64,000 nt of DNA from Bacteroides sp. M10 (lineage in GTDB: Bacteria; Bacteroidota; Bacteroidia; Bacteroidales; Bacteroidaceae). Below the pieces are notes generated by a model. It searched no databases and was not told the DNA's origin. It was given only the letters and a program-made list of their open reading frames with translations. This document shows positions 27,438 through 37,661 of this stretch, in pieces; positions within the stretch are counted from its first letter, which is position 1; each line of letters opens with the position of its first letter. The stretch lies in the NCBI RefSeq assembly GCF_014334015.1, contig NZ_CP060488.1, positions 2,066,501-2,130,500 of the forward strand, given 5' to 3'. The position numbers and the translations under genes are program-made.

Positions 27438-28663
27438 GAAGTTCGTTGTACGGCGCGATTGCCTACAACGGGGAGAAGATTAACGAGGCGCAGGGGCGGC
27501 TTCTCACCACCAACCGCATCTACAATGACGGTTCGGGAACGGTGGACATAGGCAAGGCGATGGAGGGTTTTCTCACCTTCCTGCCACCGCAGATGAAGAT
27601 CGAGAAGCCGGTGGTGCATATCTCTCTCAACCCGCACCCGGAGGATGTGCTGACCGATATTGAGTTGCAGAATATCGCCCGCGAGTATCTGGAAAAACTC
27701 GGTTTCGGAAACCAGCCTTATCTTGTATTCAAGCACGAGGACATCGACCGCCACCACCTGCACATCGTGACGGTCAACGTGGACGAGAACGGGAAAAGGC
27801 TCAACCGGGATTTTCTCTACCGCCGCAGCGACCGTATCCGCAGGGAACTGGAACAGAAGTACGGATTGCATCCGGCAGAACGTAAAAATCAGAGATTGGA
27901 TAATCCGTTGCGCAAGGTGGCCGCATCGGCAGGTGATGTGAAGAAGCAGGTAGGCAACACCGTGAAGGCTCTGAATGGGCAGTACCGTTTCCAGACGATG
28001 GGCGAATACCGTGCGCTCCTTTCCTTATATAATATGACGGTGGAGGAAGCGAGGGGCAACGTGCGCGGACGGGAGTATCACGGGCTGGTCTATTCCGTCA
28101 CGGACGACAAGGGTAACAAGGTGGGCAACCCGTTCAAATCCTCGCTTTTCGGGAAGTCCGCAGGCTATGAAGCCGTACAGAAGAAGTTTGTCCGTTCCAA
28201 ATCGGAAATCAAGGATAGGAAACTGGCAGACATGACGAAACGCACCGTCCTTTCCGTGCTGCAAGGCACTTATGACAAGGACAAATTTGTATCCCAACTC
28301 AAAGAGAAGGGCATCGACACCGTACTGCGCTACACAGAGGAAGGGCGCATCTATGGGGCTACCTTCATCGACCACCGCACGGGATGCGTGCTGAACGGTT
28401 CGCGCATGGGTAAGGAGCTTTCGGCGAATGCCTTGCAGGAACACTTCACCCTGCCATACGCCGGACAACCGCCGATACCGCTATCCATCCCTGTGGATGC
28501 TGCGGACAAGGCACACGGGCAGACCGCCTACGACAGTGAAGATATATCGGGCGGTATGGGCTTGCTCACTCCCGAAGGTCCGGCGGTAGATGCCGAGGAA
28601 GAGGCTTTCATCCGGGCGATGAAGCGCAAAAAGAAGAAAAAACGCAAGGGCTTGGGTATGTAA
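27416..28663 (+). CDS. mobB: MobB: relaxase
   Basis: 415 aa. The N-terminal relaxase domain has the metal-binding histidine cluster DIDRHHLHIVTVNV near residue 120, with a likely catalytic tyrosine near SSLYGAIAYN at the start. This is the MOBP/PF03432-type layout used by CTnDOT-like elements. A lysine-rich tail (KRKKKKKRKGL) ends the protein. It nicks oriT and pilots the strand to the MobC coupling protein. Confidence 0.88.
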   Translation: MVAKISVGSSLYGAIAYNGEKINEAQGRLLTTNRIYNDGSGTVDIGKAMEGFLTFLPPQMKIEKPVVHISLNPHPEDVLTDIELQNIAREYLEKLGFGNQPYLVFKHEDIDRHHLHIVTVNVDENGKRLNRDFLYRRSDRIRRELEQKYGLHPAERKNQRLDNPLRKVAASAGDVKKQVGNTVKALNGQYRFQTMGEYRALLSLYNMTVEEARGNVRGREYHGLVYSVTDDKGNKVGNPFKSSLFGKSAGYEAVQKKFVRSKSEIKDRKLADMTKRTVLSVLQGTYDKDKFVSQLKEKGIDTVLRYTEEGRIYGATFIDHRTGCVLNGSRMGKELSANALQEHFTLPYAGQPPIPLSIPVDAADKAHGQTAYDSEDISGGMGLLTPEGPAVDAEEEAFIRAMKRKKKKKRKGLGM

Positions 28664-28693
28664 TCAGAGTATCAACAATTAAAAAATCAATGT

Positions 28694-29614
28694 ATGTCAC
28701 AACAAGAAGACGATTTGAGGGCATTGGCGAAAATCATGGATTTTCTGCGTGCCGTGAGTATCATTTTAGTGGTCATGAACGTGTACTGGTTCTGCTACGA
28801 AGCCATCCGGCTGTGGGGCGTGAACATCGGCGTGGTGGACAAAATCCTTCTGAACTTCGACCGCACGGCGGGGCTGTTCCATTCCATTCTCTACACGAAG
28901 CTGTTTTCCGTCCTTTTGCTTGCCTTGTCCTGTCTGGGTACGAAGGGTGTCAAGGGTGAGAAAATCACTTGGGGGAGAATCTGGACAGCATTTGCCGTCG
29001 GGTTCGTGCTGTTTTTCCTGAACTGGTGGTTGCTGCCCCTGCCGCTGCCGCTTGAAGCGGTGACGGGACTGTATGTCCTTACCATTGGAACGGGCTATGT
29101 CTGCCTGTTGATGGGTGGTCTGTGGATGAGCCGCCTGTTGAAACACAATTTGATGGAGGATGTTTTCAACAACGAGAACGAGAGTTTCATGCAGGAAACG
29201 AGGCTTATCGAAAGCGAGTATTCGGTCAATCTGCCGACACGTTTCTATTACAGGAAACGCTGGAACAACGGTTGGATCAATGTAGTTAATCCCTTCCGTG
29301 CGTCCATCGTGTTGGGTACGCCGGGCAGCGGCAAGTCCTATGCCGTGGTAAACAATTTTATCAAGCAACAGATTGAAAAGGGCTTTAGTCAATACATCTA
29401 CGATTTCAAGTATCCCGACCTATCTACTATTGCCTACAACCATTTGCTGAACCACCCGGACGGCTACAAGGTAAAGCCGAAGTTCTATGTGATCAACTTC
29501 GACGACCCGCGACGCTCTCATCGGTGCAATCCCATTCACCCGGATTTTATGGAAGATATTACGGATGCCTATGAGAGTGCCTACACAATAATGCTCAACC
29601 TCAATAAAACGTGG
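28694..29614 (+). CDS. mobC: MobC (VirD4/TraG-type coupling protein), exon 1
   Basis: The first 307 codons of the type IV coupling protein. They include N-terminal membrane helices, the Walker A motif VLGTPGSGKSYAV near residue 212 and the start of the nucleotide domain, and end ...MLNLNKTW. The gene is interrupted by a group II intron starting GTGTGACC at 29615. Unspliced, translation stops two codons later (TGA 29618-29620). Spliced to 32031 it continues V-QKQGDFFVESP in frame for a total of 672 aa, the usual size. Confidence 0.9.
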
Positions 29615-32030
29615 GTGTGACCTGTAAAGTCACGTAATTGATTGTTAGACAGTGATATTAATTGCATGATTTAACCCGCTGTTCCGTCAGCGGTAGCCTA
29701 CTATAAGGTGCATCTCCAGTGATGGGTTGTGCCAAGCTTATAGGACAAAGTACACTTTCCGAAAGGACAAGACTGAACCGTGAGGGAATGTCAAGGACGG
29801 TTAGTATCATACCGTTGAGTGGCGAGGCTGGATAGCATGGTTAACGTAAGTGAACTGACTTTAGCCGTCGTAAGGTTTGAAGGAGCGCAAGATACTTTAG
29901 CTCTCACCAAAAGGTAAGCAGTCGGATAACCCTTGCCCATGTTGGGGTTACACGGACACAGCACTGCCGGCGGACTTGGCAGAACCTAAACTATCCGTTT
30001 GTCAATTACGTGGAACAGGGCAAGCCTGTATCTCTCTCGTAAGAATGCGAGTAAGCGAACCGCAAGGCAAGCCGAATGGGGTGCAGGTATGAGATAACGG
30101 AAAAAGCGAATGCCACCCTGTAATGGGGTGGATACGGATTGAATCAACATCACGGGTTGTTATTGGTGACATCATCCGACACGAAAGTGGGCAGACTTCC
30201 GTATATGGTAACTCTTTACAAGATAACTTTTAGAACTTTCAAAAGGAGGAAAGCAAATGAACGAAACTAAAACATCGTGTGCGCCTGCTGATAGTAGGAA
30301 TCTAACTTGGGACGGCATGGACTGGTCCAAGTGTGAAGCCTATGTCCGAAAGCTACAAGCGCGTATTGTAAAGGCTCAAAAGGAAGGCAGACATAACAAG
30401 GTGAAAGCCTTGCAGTGGATGCTGACCCACTCTTTTTACGCCAAGGCATTGGCGGTAAAGAGGGTTACTTCCAACAAAGGGAAGAAAACGTCTGGAGTAG
30501 ATAAACAGCTTTGGGATTCTCCCAAGCGCAAGTACAAAGCAATCGGTGAACTGAAACGTCGTGGTTACAATCCGCAGCCGCTTCGTAGGGTTCACATCAA
30601 GAAAAAGAACGGTAAACTCCGACCGTTGGGAATACCGACAATGAAAGACAGGGCGATGCAGGCATTATATCTCATGGCATTGGAACCGATAGCCGAAACG
30701 ACAGGCGACCGCTTTTCTTATGGTTTCCGCAAGAAACGCAGGACAATGGACGCTATCCGTCAGATTGATACGGTTCTAAACCGCCAGCATTCCCCCGAAT
30801 GGATTTTGGAGGGAGACATTAAAGGCTGCTTCGACCATATCAGCCACGACTGGCTTCTTAATCATATCCCTATGGATAAGACGATACTCAGAAAATGGCT
30901 GAAATGTGGAGCTGTATTCAATGGCAAACTATTTCCGACAGAAGAGGGTACACCACAAGGAGGTATCATATCACCGACACTTGCAAATATAGCACTTGAC
31001 GGACTTCAACCACTCTTGGCTGAAAGATTCAAAAGATTATGGCGCAACAATAAGACATTCCACTACAAGGTAAACCTTATTCGTTATGCGGATGACTTTA
31101 TAATCACAGGTCGAGATAAGGAGCTATTGGAAAACGAAGTCAAACCTATCGTGATAGAATTTCTCAAAGAAAGAGGGCTGACCTTATCCGAAGAGAAAAC
31201 TACCATTACGAACATATACGACGGTTTTGATTTCTTAGGTTTCAATGTGAGGAAGTTTGGCAAAAGGCTATACACATCCCCGTCCAAAGATGCACAGAAA
31301 CGCTTCAGGGCAAAAATCGGTGACATCGTTAAAGGACATAAAATGTGTAAGCAGGAATCGCTGATACGAATGCTTAATCCTGTAATCACAGGTTGGGGCA
31401 ACTATTACCGATATGGTGCATCAACCGATGCTTTTCATGGTTGTGACAATCACATTTACAATCTCACGAAGAAATGGGCTTTACGTCGCCATCCAAAGAA
31501 ACGCAAGTCTTGGGTTGCAGACAAATATTGGCATGAAATTCGGGGGCGTAAATGGACGTTTGCATGGAAATATGAAACCAAGAGCAAGAAAGTGAACTAC
31601 CTGACCCTTAAAAGGTTGTCGGATATACATTATACCCCGTACAAGCAAATCAAAGGTGAGGCAAACCCTTTCGACCCGGAATACGATGATTATTTCTTTC
31701 AGCGAAAGGAGCAACAAATGCTGGAATCTCTCAAGGGACGTAAGTCTCTCTTATATTTATGGAACAAGCAGAACCGGATTTGTCCGTTATGTGGCAAGGA
31801 AATAGATTGTACAAAAGCATGGAACGTCAACGAAATATCTGTTGGTGGTTCGATTGTACGGCAACTTGTCCACAACAACTGCTACAAGCGAAATAAACGA
31901 AAATGTTGAAAGTATGAGCCGATTTCTAACAACAAATAGAAATATTGAGTTGCTTGAGCCGTATGAGGGGAAACTCTCATGTACGGTTCTTAGGGGAGAA
32001 GGGGGCAGCAATGCCCTTGACTTACCCGAT
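29615..32030 (+). mobile_element. Group II intron inside mobC
   Basis: It is 2,416 bp, starting with the 5' signature GTGTG and ending CTTACCCGAT. Domain V is a textbook 34-nt hairpin at 31956-31989 (GAGCCGTATG...CATGTACGGTTC). Domain VI follows with GGGGAGAAGGGGGC pairing to TGCCCTTGACTTACCC and a bulged A. The 640 bp before the ORF form domains I-III. Exons join in frame (tgg then gtg). This boundary is strongly supported because the spliced protein matches the coupling-protein family across the join. Confidence 0.92.
30257..31909 (+). CDS. ltrA: Group II intron-encoded reverse transcriptase/maturase (LtrA-like)
   Basis: 550 aa. It has the RT blocks with TPQGGIISP near 232 and RYADDF (YADD at 277-280), the catalytic aspartates, then a maturase X domain. 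The C-terminal part has an HNH-like zinc pattern (ICPLCG, then LVHNNC, about 508-542), so the endonuclease domain is probably present. It helps the intron splice and retrohome. It starts after an AGGAGG-type ribosome site (AAAAGGAGGAAAGC). Confidence 0.92.
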   Translation: MNETKTSCAPADSRNLTWDGMDWSKCEAYVRKLQARIVKAQKEGRHNKVKALQWMLTHSFYAKALAVKRVTSNKGKKTSGVDKQLWDSPKRKYKAIGELKRRGYNPQPLRRVHIKKKNGKLRPLGIPTMKDRAMQALYLMALEPIAETTGDRFSYGFRKKRRTMDAIRQIDTVLNRQHSPEWILEGDIKGCFDHISHDWLLNHIPMDKTILRKWLKCGAVFNGKLFPTEEGTPQGGIISPTLANIALDGLQPLLAERFKRLWRNNKTFHYKVNLIRYADDFIITGRDKELLENEVKPIVIEFLKERGLTLSEEKTTITNIYDGFDFLGFNVRKFGKRLYTSPSKDAQKRFRAKIGDIVKGHKMCKQESLIRMLNPVITGWGNYYRYGASTDAFHGCDNHIYNLTKKWALRRHPKKRKSWVADKYWHEIRGRKWTFAWKYETKSKKVNYLTLKRLSDIHYTPYKQIKGEANPFDPEYDDYFFQRKEQQMLESLKGRKSLLYLWNKQNRICPLCGKEIDCTKAWNVNEISVGGSIVRQLVHNNCYKRNKRKC

Positions 32031-33128
32031 GTGCAAAAGCAGGGCGACTTCTTCGTGGAGTCACCTATCATTCTGTTTGCCAGTATTATCTGGTATCTCA
32101 AAATCTATCAGAACGGGAAGTTTTGCACGTTTCCCCATGCTATCGAGTTTCTGAACCGCCGTTACGAGGATATATTTCCGATACTGACCTCTTATCCGGA
32201 GCTGGAGAACTACCTTTCGCCGTTCATGGATGCGTGGCTTGGAGGGGCTGCGGAGCAGCTCATGGGTCAGATAGCGTCGGCAAAAATCCCGCTTTCGAGG
32301 ATGATTTCACCGCAGCTCTACTGGGTGATGTCAGACAGCGAGTTTACGCTGGACATCAACAATCCCGAAGAGCCGAAAATCCTCTGCGTGGGTAACAATC
32401 CCGACCGTCAGAATATCTACGGTGCGGCACTCGGTCTGTATAATTCCCGTATCGTGAAGCTCATCAACAAGAAGGGGATGCTGAAGTCATCGGTCATCAT
32501 CGACGAGTTGCCCACAATATACTTCAAAGGGTTGGACAATCTTATAGCTACCGCCCGAAGCAACAAGGTTGCCGTGTGTCTGGGCTTTCAGGATTTCAGC
32601 CAGTTAGTGCGTGACTACGGGGACAAAGAGGCGAAAGTGGTGATGAACACTGTCGGCAATATTTTCTCCGGTCAGGTGGTGGGGGAAACAGCCAAGACGC
32701 TCTCCGAGCGGTTCGGTAAGGTGTTGCAGAAACGGCAGTCCATCTCCATCAACCGGCAGGATGTTTCCACCTCCATCAACACGCAGATGGACGCGCTCAT
32801 TCCACCGAGTAAGATTTCCGGGCTTACGCAGGGAATGTTTGTCGGTTCTGTATCCGACAACTTCAACGAGCGTATCGAGCAGAAGATTTTTCATTGCGAG
32901 ATTGTGGTGGATGCCGAAAAGGTGAAACGGGAAGAAAGTGCCTACAAGAAAATTCCCGTCATTACAAACTTCACGGACGAGGACGGCAACGACCGCATGA
33001 AGGAAACGGTGCAGGCGAACTACCGGCGCATCAAGGAAGAGGTGAAGCAGATTGTGCAGGAGGAACTGGAGCGTATCAAAAACGATCCGGTGCTGTGTAA
33101 ACTGCTACCAGATAATGAGACTGTCTAA
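32031..33128 (+). CDS. mobC: MobC (VirD4/TraG-type coupling protein), exon 2
   Basis: The C-terminal 365 codons after splicing: QKQGDFFVESPIILFA, the Walker B-like SSVIIDELPTIYF, and the conserved DFSQLVRDYGDKEAKVV and NIFSGQVVGETAKTLSERFG stretches of TraG/VirD4 ATPases. The frame is continuous with exon 1. The stop codon lies within one arm of the palindromic element at 33122-33254. Confidence 0.9.
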   Translation: MQKQGDFFVESPIILFASIIWYLKIYQNGKFCTFPHAIEFLNRRYEDIFPILTSYPELENYLSPFMDAWLGGAAEQLMGQIASAKIPLSRMISPQLYWVMSDSEFTLDINNPEEPKILCVGNNPDRQNIYGAALGLYNSRIVKLINKKGMLKSSVIIDELPTIYFKGLDNLIATARSNKVAVCLGFQDFSQLVRDYGDKEAKVVMNTVGNIFSGQVVGETAKTLSERFGKVLQKRQSISINRQDVSTSINTQMDALIPPSKISGLTQGMFVGSVSDNFNERIEQKIFHCEIVVDAEKVKREESAYKKIPVITNFTDEDGNDRMKETVQANYRRIKEEVKQIVQEELERIKNDPVLCKLLPDNETV

Positions 33129-33254
33129 CAAGTCCCCAAAATTGAAAATTATCCCTATCGAAGTTTGAAGTGACCCCCAAAAGTTGGATACAATTTTTTT
33201 GGGGGGCACTTCAGTTCTGACGGGTAAAATCGTAAAATTCGGACTTGTTAGACA
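33122..33254. repeat. 133-bp nested palindromic element between convergent genes
   Basis: The ends are perfect 14-bp inverted repeats: TGTCTAACAAGTCC (33122-33135) and GGACTTGTTAGACA (33241-33254). Inside are GAAGTGACCCCCAAAAGTTG and an inverted, near-identical GAAGTGCCCCCCAAAAAAAT arm, resembling insertion-sequence ends of the IS3/IS150 kind brought together without a transposase. It spans the mobC stop and lies before the end of the convergent KAP gene. It could be a MITE, an IS scar or a strong bidirectional terminator. Confidence 0.6.
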
Positions 33255-33259
33255 AATAC

Positions 33260-36200
33260 TTACGCGGTTTCAACCTCAGGTACTGAATCTATCGAATTGA
33301 CAAATTTAACCAATTGCGGATCTGAATCTTTTTGTATGAGGTTTCGGAGACTCTTTTTCAATTCATAAGCATCATCCCCTGCTGTATTTATTAAATCCAT
33401 ATAAAAATCTTTGTTTTGCAGAATCAATGAACGGCATGCCCCATCGGAAATTACAGGTTTCACTATTTTATCAATAACGTCTCCAGCTTGACTTTTCAAA
33501 TTACCATGCGATCTAAGCCATGTTTCGAAAAATTGAAACTTTATTGCATTGATAGTCTTTTTACCGATGCAGAAATCATTTCTTATATCGGTAACTGTCG
33601 ATTTAATTTTTCGTTTATCCAATCTTTCAACTATATTCTTGAAACAATTAGGGAAAGGATTCAAACTTTGAGTTCCAGAAGCAATATCCATCAGAATCTT
33701 TTTGCCAAATTCAGTCAAGTTATCTGGCAAGGATTTGATTTTAGCCAGTAAATGTTTTATTGCGACAAACCAATAATATGATGTATGTGCTGTTCTTTGG
33801 GCGTATAATGTATCAACACTTATTTCAGACAACGCTTCGAACGCTATTTTATTGATATGATCGGTCAGGACATTGCTTATTTTAGTGGTCAAATCGTAAA
33901 AAGATGCGTCAGGAATTACATCTTTAATATTGTTCTTAGTGATATACTTATCCAAATCGGTATTCCACTCTGCTAAATGCTCGATAAATACCTCATCCGT
34001 TACACCTATTCTGTTCTTAATATCTTCAAATTGGGGCAATATGTCTGAGAGCAATAATTTATAGCCAAGTTTATGATTTACCATGTATTGTAGTGTTTCA
34101 TTTAATAGCGGTATATTCCATCCCACACTATTTACTAATAAGTCTCCATGATCCACATAATAGTCCATGAGTTCTGCAACATATTTTATATCTCCACCCT
34201 CTATTAAGGAAACGGAATGACCATGTGCCAATTGCATGGCGACTAAATCGTAATATCCAGACTCTTTAATGTTTCGGCCATCAGTTTCTAATTCAGAATG
34301 CAACTGATTTATGTAGGTTGAATCTAACGTTACAGGTAAAGGTCTTTCTTCGTCAGATGCCAATAAACGATAGGTTGTAAATATAGCCCCTATATTATCT
34401 TTATTTACATTCTGTTCATCAATGCAATTCGTGATCGCTTGCAAAAGCGTTGGAAACGTATAGGTAGAATTATCTTTTAACGTTTTTACAATATCTGCAT
34501 GGTCGAAATTATCGGGTAGTAAGTTTGCCAAATAATTATCGAGCGCCTCCGAATTTGTTGCTACTTGATAATATTTATATGCTTTAGTTGTCGCGTTATC
34601 CCGATAGGCAGCATCTGTTGCATTTGCAGCTTGAATATAATCGATAAATGTATTTGGCTTGACTGTTTTTGCTTCAATCAATGACGTAAAATCGCACGCC
34701 AACTTATTTTGCGCAATAAACCTGTCTATTGCATCTAACGTTTTGAAATAGTCGCCGCCATTGAAGTCATTGAACCGAACTATCTTCTTATATAATTGAG
34801 CAATCACATGGTTTTGGCTTTCCGTGTCTAAATGCAACAGCAGTTCTTGGTATTCGACAGGGAACACCTGCTTCTCTATGGATTCTTTTAATTTCAATTG
34901 TGCTATTCTTTGCCATACACGCAGAATAACATCGCTCTTTCGAGTTAATTTATGCAAACAATGTATAATCTTATCGATAAGCGCATTGTCCATACATTGT
35001 ATAACTTCTTCTAATACAGTGTCAAATTGTTTATTAGTCTCTGCATATTGATTTATGTCGTGGTCTTCTTCTCCGTTGATGCAGCCTTCAATATATTTTT
35101 TCAATGGAATTTGTCGAGCATCTTCAACATCGACACCATATACCAAAGCTGCAATTTCGCGTTGTGTTTGCAGATCATTGTTAATTATTGTTTGAATGCC
35201 ATTCAGATAGTCGCCGGACAATATTTGTTCTACTGGATTTGCCAGAATATCCGTCTTCTTCAAACAGAACAATGCTATGTTTATCATCAAAATTTCGTTA
35301 CACCACTCTTGTTTAAGAGCGACCATCTCATTGATATATGATATAATTTCCCTAACATTGGCATTAGGATTTACCAATCTGAATATCCGATTTATAGTTT
35401 CTTTCGCTTCATTTTCTGTTTCTCCAAATGCTTCAACAAACAGTTTGTTGAATATACTTCGATAGTCGGTAATAACAGGAGGAGCAACACGATAAACAAT
35501 AGGGAAAGTTTTATTGATAAAATACTTGGTCAGTTGTTTCGTTTGTTCGTCGGTCTCATCTCCGAATGCACAAGCTAAATGTGTTTCATCGAAAGGAATA
35601 ACAGCCCAAACATTTTCAAAACCGCTATCGGCGAAGAACGTATGGATAGAAGACCATAATTCTTTTACTTTTTCAGCGGGGAGACGATCCATGTTGTCAA
35701 AAACAAGGACTAATTTACGTTGTCCTTTTTCCTTGATAAAATCAGAAATGTCTTGCATCCATGTTTTGAACTCGTAAACCGTTGGTTCGTCTTCGCTCAA
35801 AGTCTCATAGCAAACGTCCTTTTCGACTTTATCTTGATAAATAGCTAACATATAACTCCATCCATATTTATGATCTTTGCTATATGCCCATTTCCAAACG
35901 CACAATGCAATAAGAACTGGCAGTGCAGCTATGATAATAGACAATAAAGAAAACCACCATGTTGTGGGTGTAGGTTTTACTGCATACGCAATAAATGTAA
36001 ATATCGGAGTTAAAACTGCAACCAAAAATGCCGCAACCATACCATTACTGATAAGGGGATATTTTTCGGTTACGGTCTCCGTTTTACGGGCTAATAAATA
36101 TTTCAGCTTTTCAGACCATGATACGGTTTTCGTACCTCCACCTTTGACTTTTATTGTTGCATTTCCAGATAGGATACCATCATCAATAAGTTTGCTTGTA

Positions 36201-36514
36201 AGCAATTCCAATATAGAGCGGCGTTGCAAGTCCTCTTGATGTCCCCATGCGTCATACTCAAAAAAGTAATAGTCGTCTGATAATTCACGTTCCAACATTT
36301 TAACCACGTTGGATTTTCCAGATCCCCAAATACCTTCGATGCCGATAATTCGAGGTAAAGTACATTCCTCATCCAATGAATCATTCTGACAAAAATGGCG
36401 AGCAATAGTTTTTGCCAACCTTTCTTGCGAACCTCCATCGAATTTGTCAATACCACACGGTTTATTTTGGATAAACCGCGGATATTGCTGTTTGGATTGT
36501 AGTTTTGTTTCCAT
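33260..36514 (-). CDS. KAP-type P-loop NTPase with two membrane helices; possible defence protein
   Basis: 1084 aa. Walker A is GIWGSGKSN (61-69). Two predicted membrane helices lie at about 157-178 and 187-208, between Walker A and Walker B (KLVLVFDNMDRL, 267-278). This insertion of membrane helices in the P-loop domain is the hallmark of KAP NTPases. A long, helical, unassigned C-terminal part (about 400-1084) could be a sensor or effector. The gene is visibly AT-richer than the transfer genes and lies 16 bp after an AAA/DUF4143 ATPase gene, in the same direction. KAP proteins include phage-exclusion proteins such as PifA; that role here is inference. Confidence 0.8.
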   Translation of the reverse strand: METKLQSKQQYPRFIQNKPCGIDKFDGGSQERLAKTIARHFCQNDSLDEECTLPRIIGIEGIWGSGKSNVVKMLERELSDDYYFFEYDAWGHQEDLQRRSILELLTSKLIDDGILSGNATIKVKGGGTKTVSWSEKLKYLLARKTETVTEKYPLISNGMVAAFLVAVLTPIFTFIAYAVKPTPTTWWFSLLSIIIAALPVLIALCVWKWAYSKDHKYGWSYMLAIYQDKVEKDVCYETLSEDEPTVYEFKTWMQDISDFIKEKGQRKLVLVFDNMDRLPAEKVKELWSSIHTFFADSGFENVWAVIPFDETHLACAFGDETDEQTKQLTKYFINKTFPIVYRVAPPVITDYRSIFNKLFVEAFGETENEAKETINRIFRLVNPNANVREIISYINEMVALKQEWCNEILMINIALFCLKKTDILANPVEQILSGDYLNGIQTIINNDLQTQREIAALVYGVDVEDARQIPLKKYIEGCINGEEDHDINQYAETNKQFDTVLEEVIQCMDNALIDKIIHCLHKLTRKSDVILRVWQRIAQLKLKESIEKQVFPVEYQELLLHLDTESQNHVIAQLYKKIVRFNDFNGGDYFKTLDAIDRFIAQNKLACDFTSLIEAKTVKPNTFIDYIQAANATDAAYRDNATTKAYKYYQVATNSEALDNYLANLLPDNFDHADIVKTLKDNSTYTFPTLLQAITNCIDEQNVNKDNIGAIFTTYRLLASDEERPLPVTLDSTYINQLHSELETDGRNIKESGYYDLVAMQLAHGHSVSLIEGGDIKYVAELMDYYVDHGDLLVNSVGWNIPLLNETLQYMVNHKLGYKLLLSDILPQFEDIKNRIGVTDEVFIEHLAEWNTDLDKYITKNNIKDVIPDASFYDLTTKISNVLTDHINKIAFEALSEISVDTLYAQRTAHTSYYWFVAIKHLLAKIKSLPDNLTEFGKKILMDIASGTQSLNPFPNCFKNIVERLDKRKIKSTVTDIRNDFCIGKKTINAIKFQFFETWLRSHGNLKSQAGDVIDKIVKPVISDGACRSLILQNKDFYMDLINTAGDDAYELKKSLRNLIQKDSDPQLVKFVNSIDSVPEVETA

Positions 36515-36530
36515 ATACGTAATTTATTGA

Positions 36531-37661
36531 TTATACGAACTCCAAATAATTCTCCCGATTTACCACATGAAACTCGGCATAGGGATAGGCTTCTTGGAAG
36601 GCTTTCGGTGCGGCCGGCATTTTATTTCCCCACTTGAACTCCAAGGCGGTAAGACTGTCGGCACTCTCCTCAATCAGGTCGATTTCCTGTTTGTCGTAGG
36701 TGCGCCAGAAATAGAACTCCCTGTGCAGTCCCTCATTGAAGTTCGCTTTGCGCCGCTCTCCGATGATGTAGTTCTCCCACAGCGCACCGACATCCTGCCG
36801 AATGGCCAGCGGTGAGAAAGCCCCGATAATGGCATTGCGAATGCCGTTGTCGTAGAAGTACCACTTGCCAGCTTTTGTAACCTCCTTGCGTAGGTTACGC
36901 GAATAAGCCCCCAGACGATAGATAACGAAGACCTTTTCCAATAGGTCGAGGTATTTTTCAACGGTCGTCTTGCTCATGCCGAGTTGTTTACCTAACTCTT
37001 CGTAAGAAACTTCGCTGCCCAACTGAAAAGCTATCAATCGCAGTAGATCGCGCATCTTGCTCGAATTTTTTAAGCCGTCAATTGCTAAGATATCTTTAAG
37101 CAGGTATGCACCGACAATATCACGTAGGTAGTCTGTTTTACGTTCATAGTTCTCCATCATTACTACTTCGGGATAGGAACCGTAAATCAAGCGCGCTTCG
37201 AGGTTCTGGCGGGTTTCAAGTGCCGTTTCCGTCTGTGCGATTTCCCGTTGCGAGAATGGTGTAAGGAGAAATTGCGTACTGCGGCCGACCAACGGTTCAC
37301 CAGTCTTATTCAGCAAATCGAATGACGAAGAACCACTTGCCAAGACACTTATTCCCGGTATTTCATCAACTATCAACTTCAGAATACTACCGATTTGTGG
37401 TATGTTCTGTGCCTCATCAATAGCCAGCAAATCAATACCATCCAATAAATGCCGATAATTGGCTATTGAGCGATTCTCCAATAGTGCTAATGTGTCGTAG
37501 TCTTCGCCGTTGAGCATCATCGTCCTACCTGAATAGTTGTCCACAATTTTACGCATCATTACCGTTTTACCAACACGGCGAGCACCAAAAATCAGTACTG
37601 CTTTATTGGGCGCGATTCGTGCTGTAATCTTCTCTTGAAGTATTCTATTTACTGTTTCCAT
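36531..37661 (-). CDS. AAA_14/DUF4143 ATPase
   Basis: 376 aa. Walker A is GARRVGKT (26-33) and Walker B is LLAIDEAQNIP. The N-terminal AAA_14 domain is followed by a winged-helix-like part (YEELGKQLGMSKTTVEKYLDLL) and the C-terminal DUF4143 domain with FYFWRTYDKQEIDLIEE, which resembles a PD-(D/E)xK-type core. This large Bacteroidetes family has no settled function. It is upstream of and close to the KAP gene, so the two are probably co-transcribed. A TATCTTTG -7 box lies at 37680-37687, reading on the - strand. Confidence 0.85.
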   Translation of the reverse strand: METVNRILQEKITARIAPNKAVLIFGARRVGKTVMMRKIVDNYSGRTMMLNGEDYDTLALLENRSIANYRHLLDGIDLLAIDEAQNIPQIGSILKLIVDEIPGISVLASGSSSFDLLNKTGEPLVGRSTQFLLTPFSQREIAQTETALETRQNLEARLIYGSYPEVVMMENYERKTDYLRDIVGAYLLKDILAIDGLKNSSKMRDLLRLIAFQLGSEVSYEELGKQLGMSKTTVEKYLDLLEKVFVIYRLGAYSRNLRKEVTKAGKWYFYDNGIRNAIIGAFSPLAIRQDVGALWENYIIGERRKANFNEGLHREFYFWRTYDKQEIDLIEESADSLTALEFKWGNKMPAAPKAFQEAYPYAEFHVVNRENYLEFV

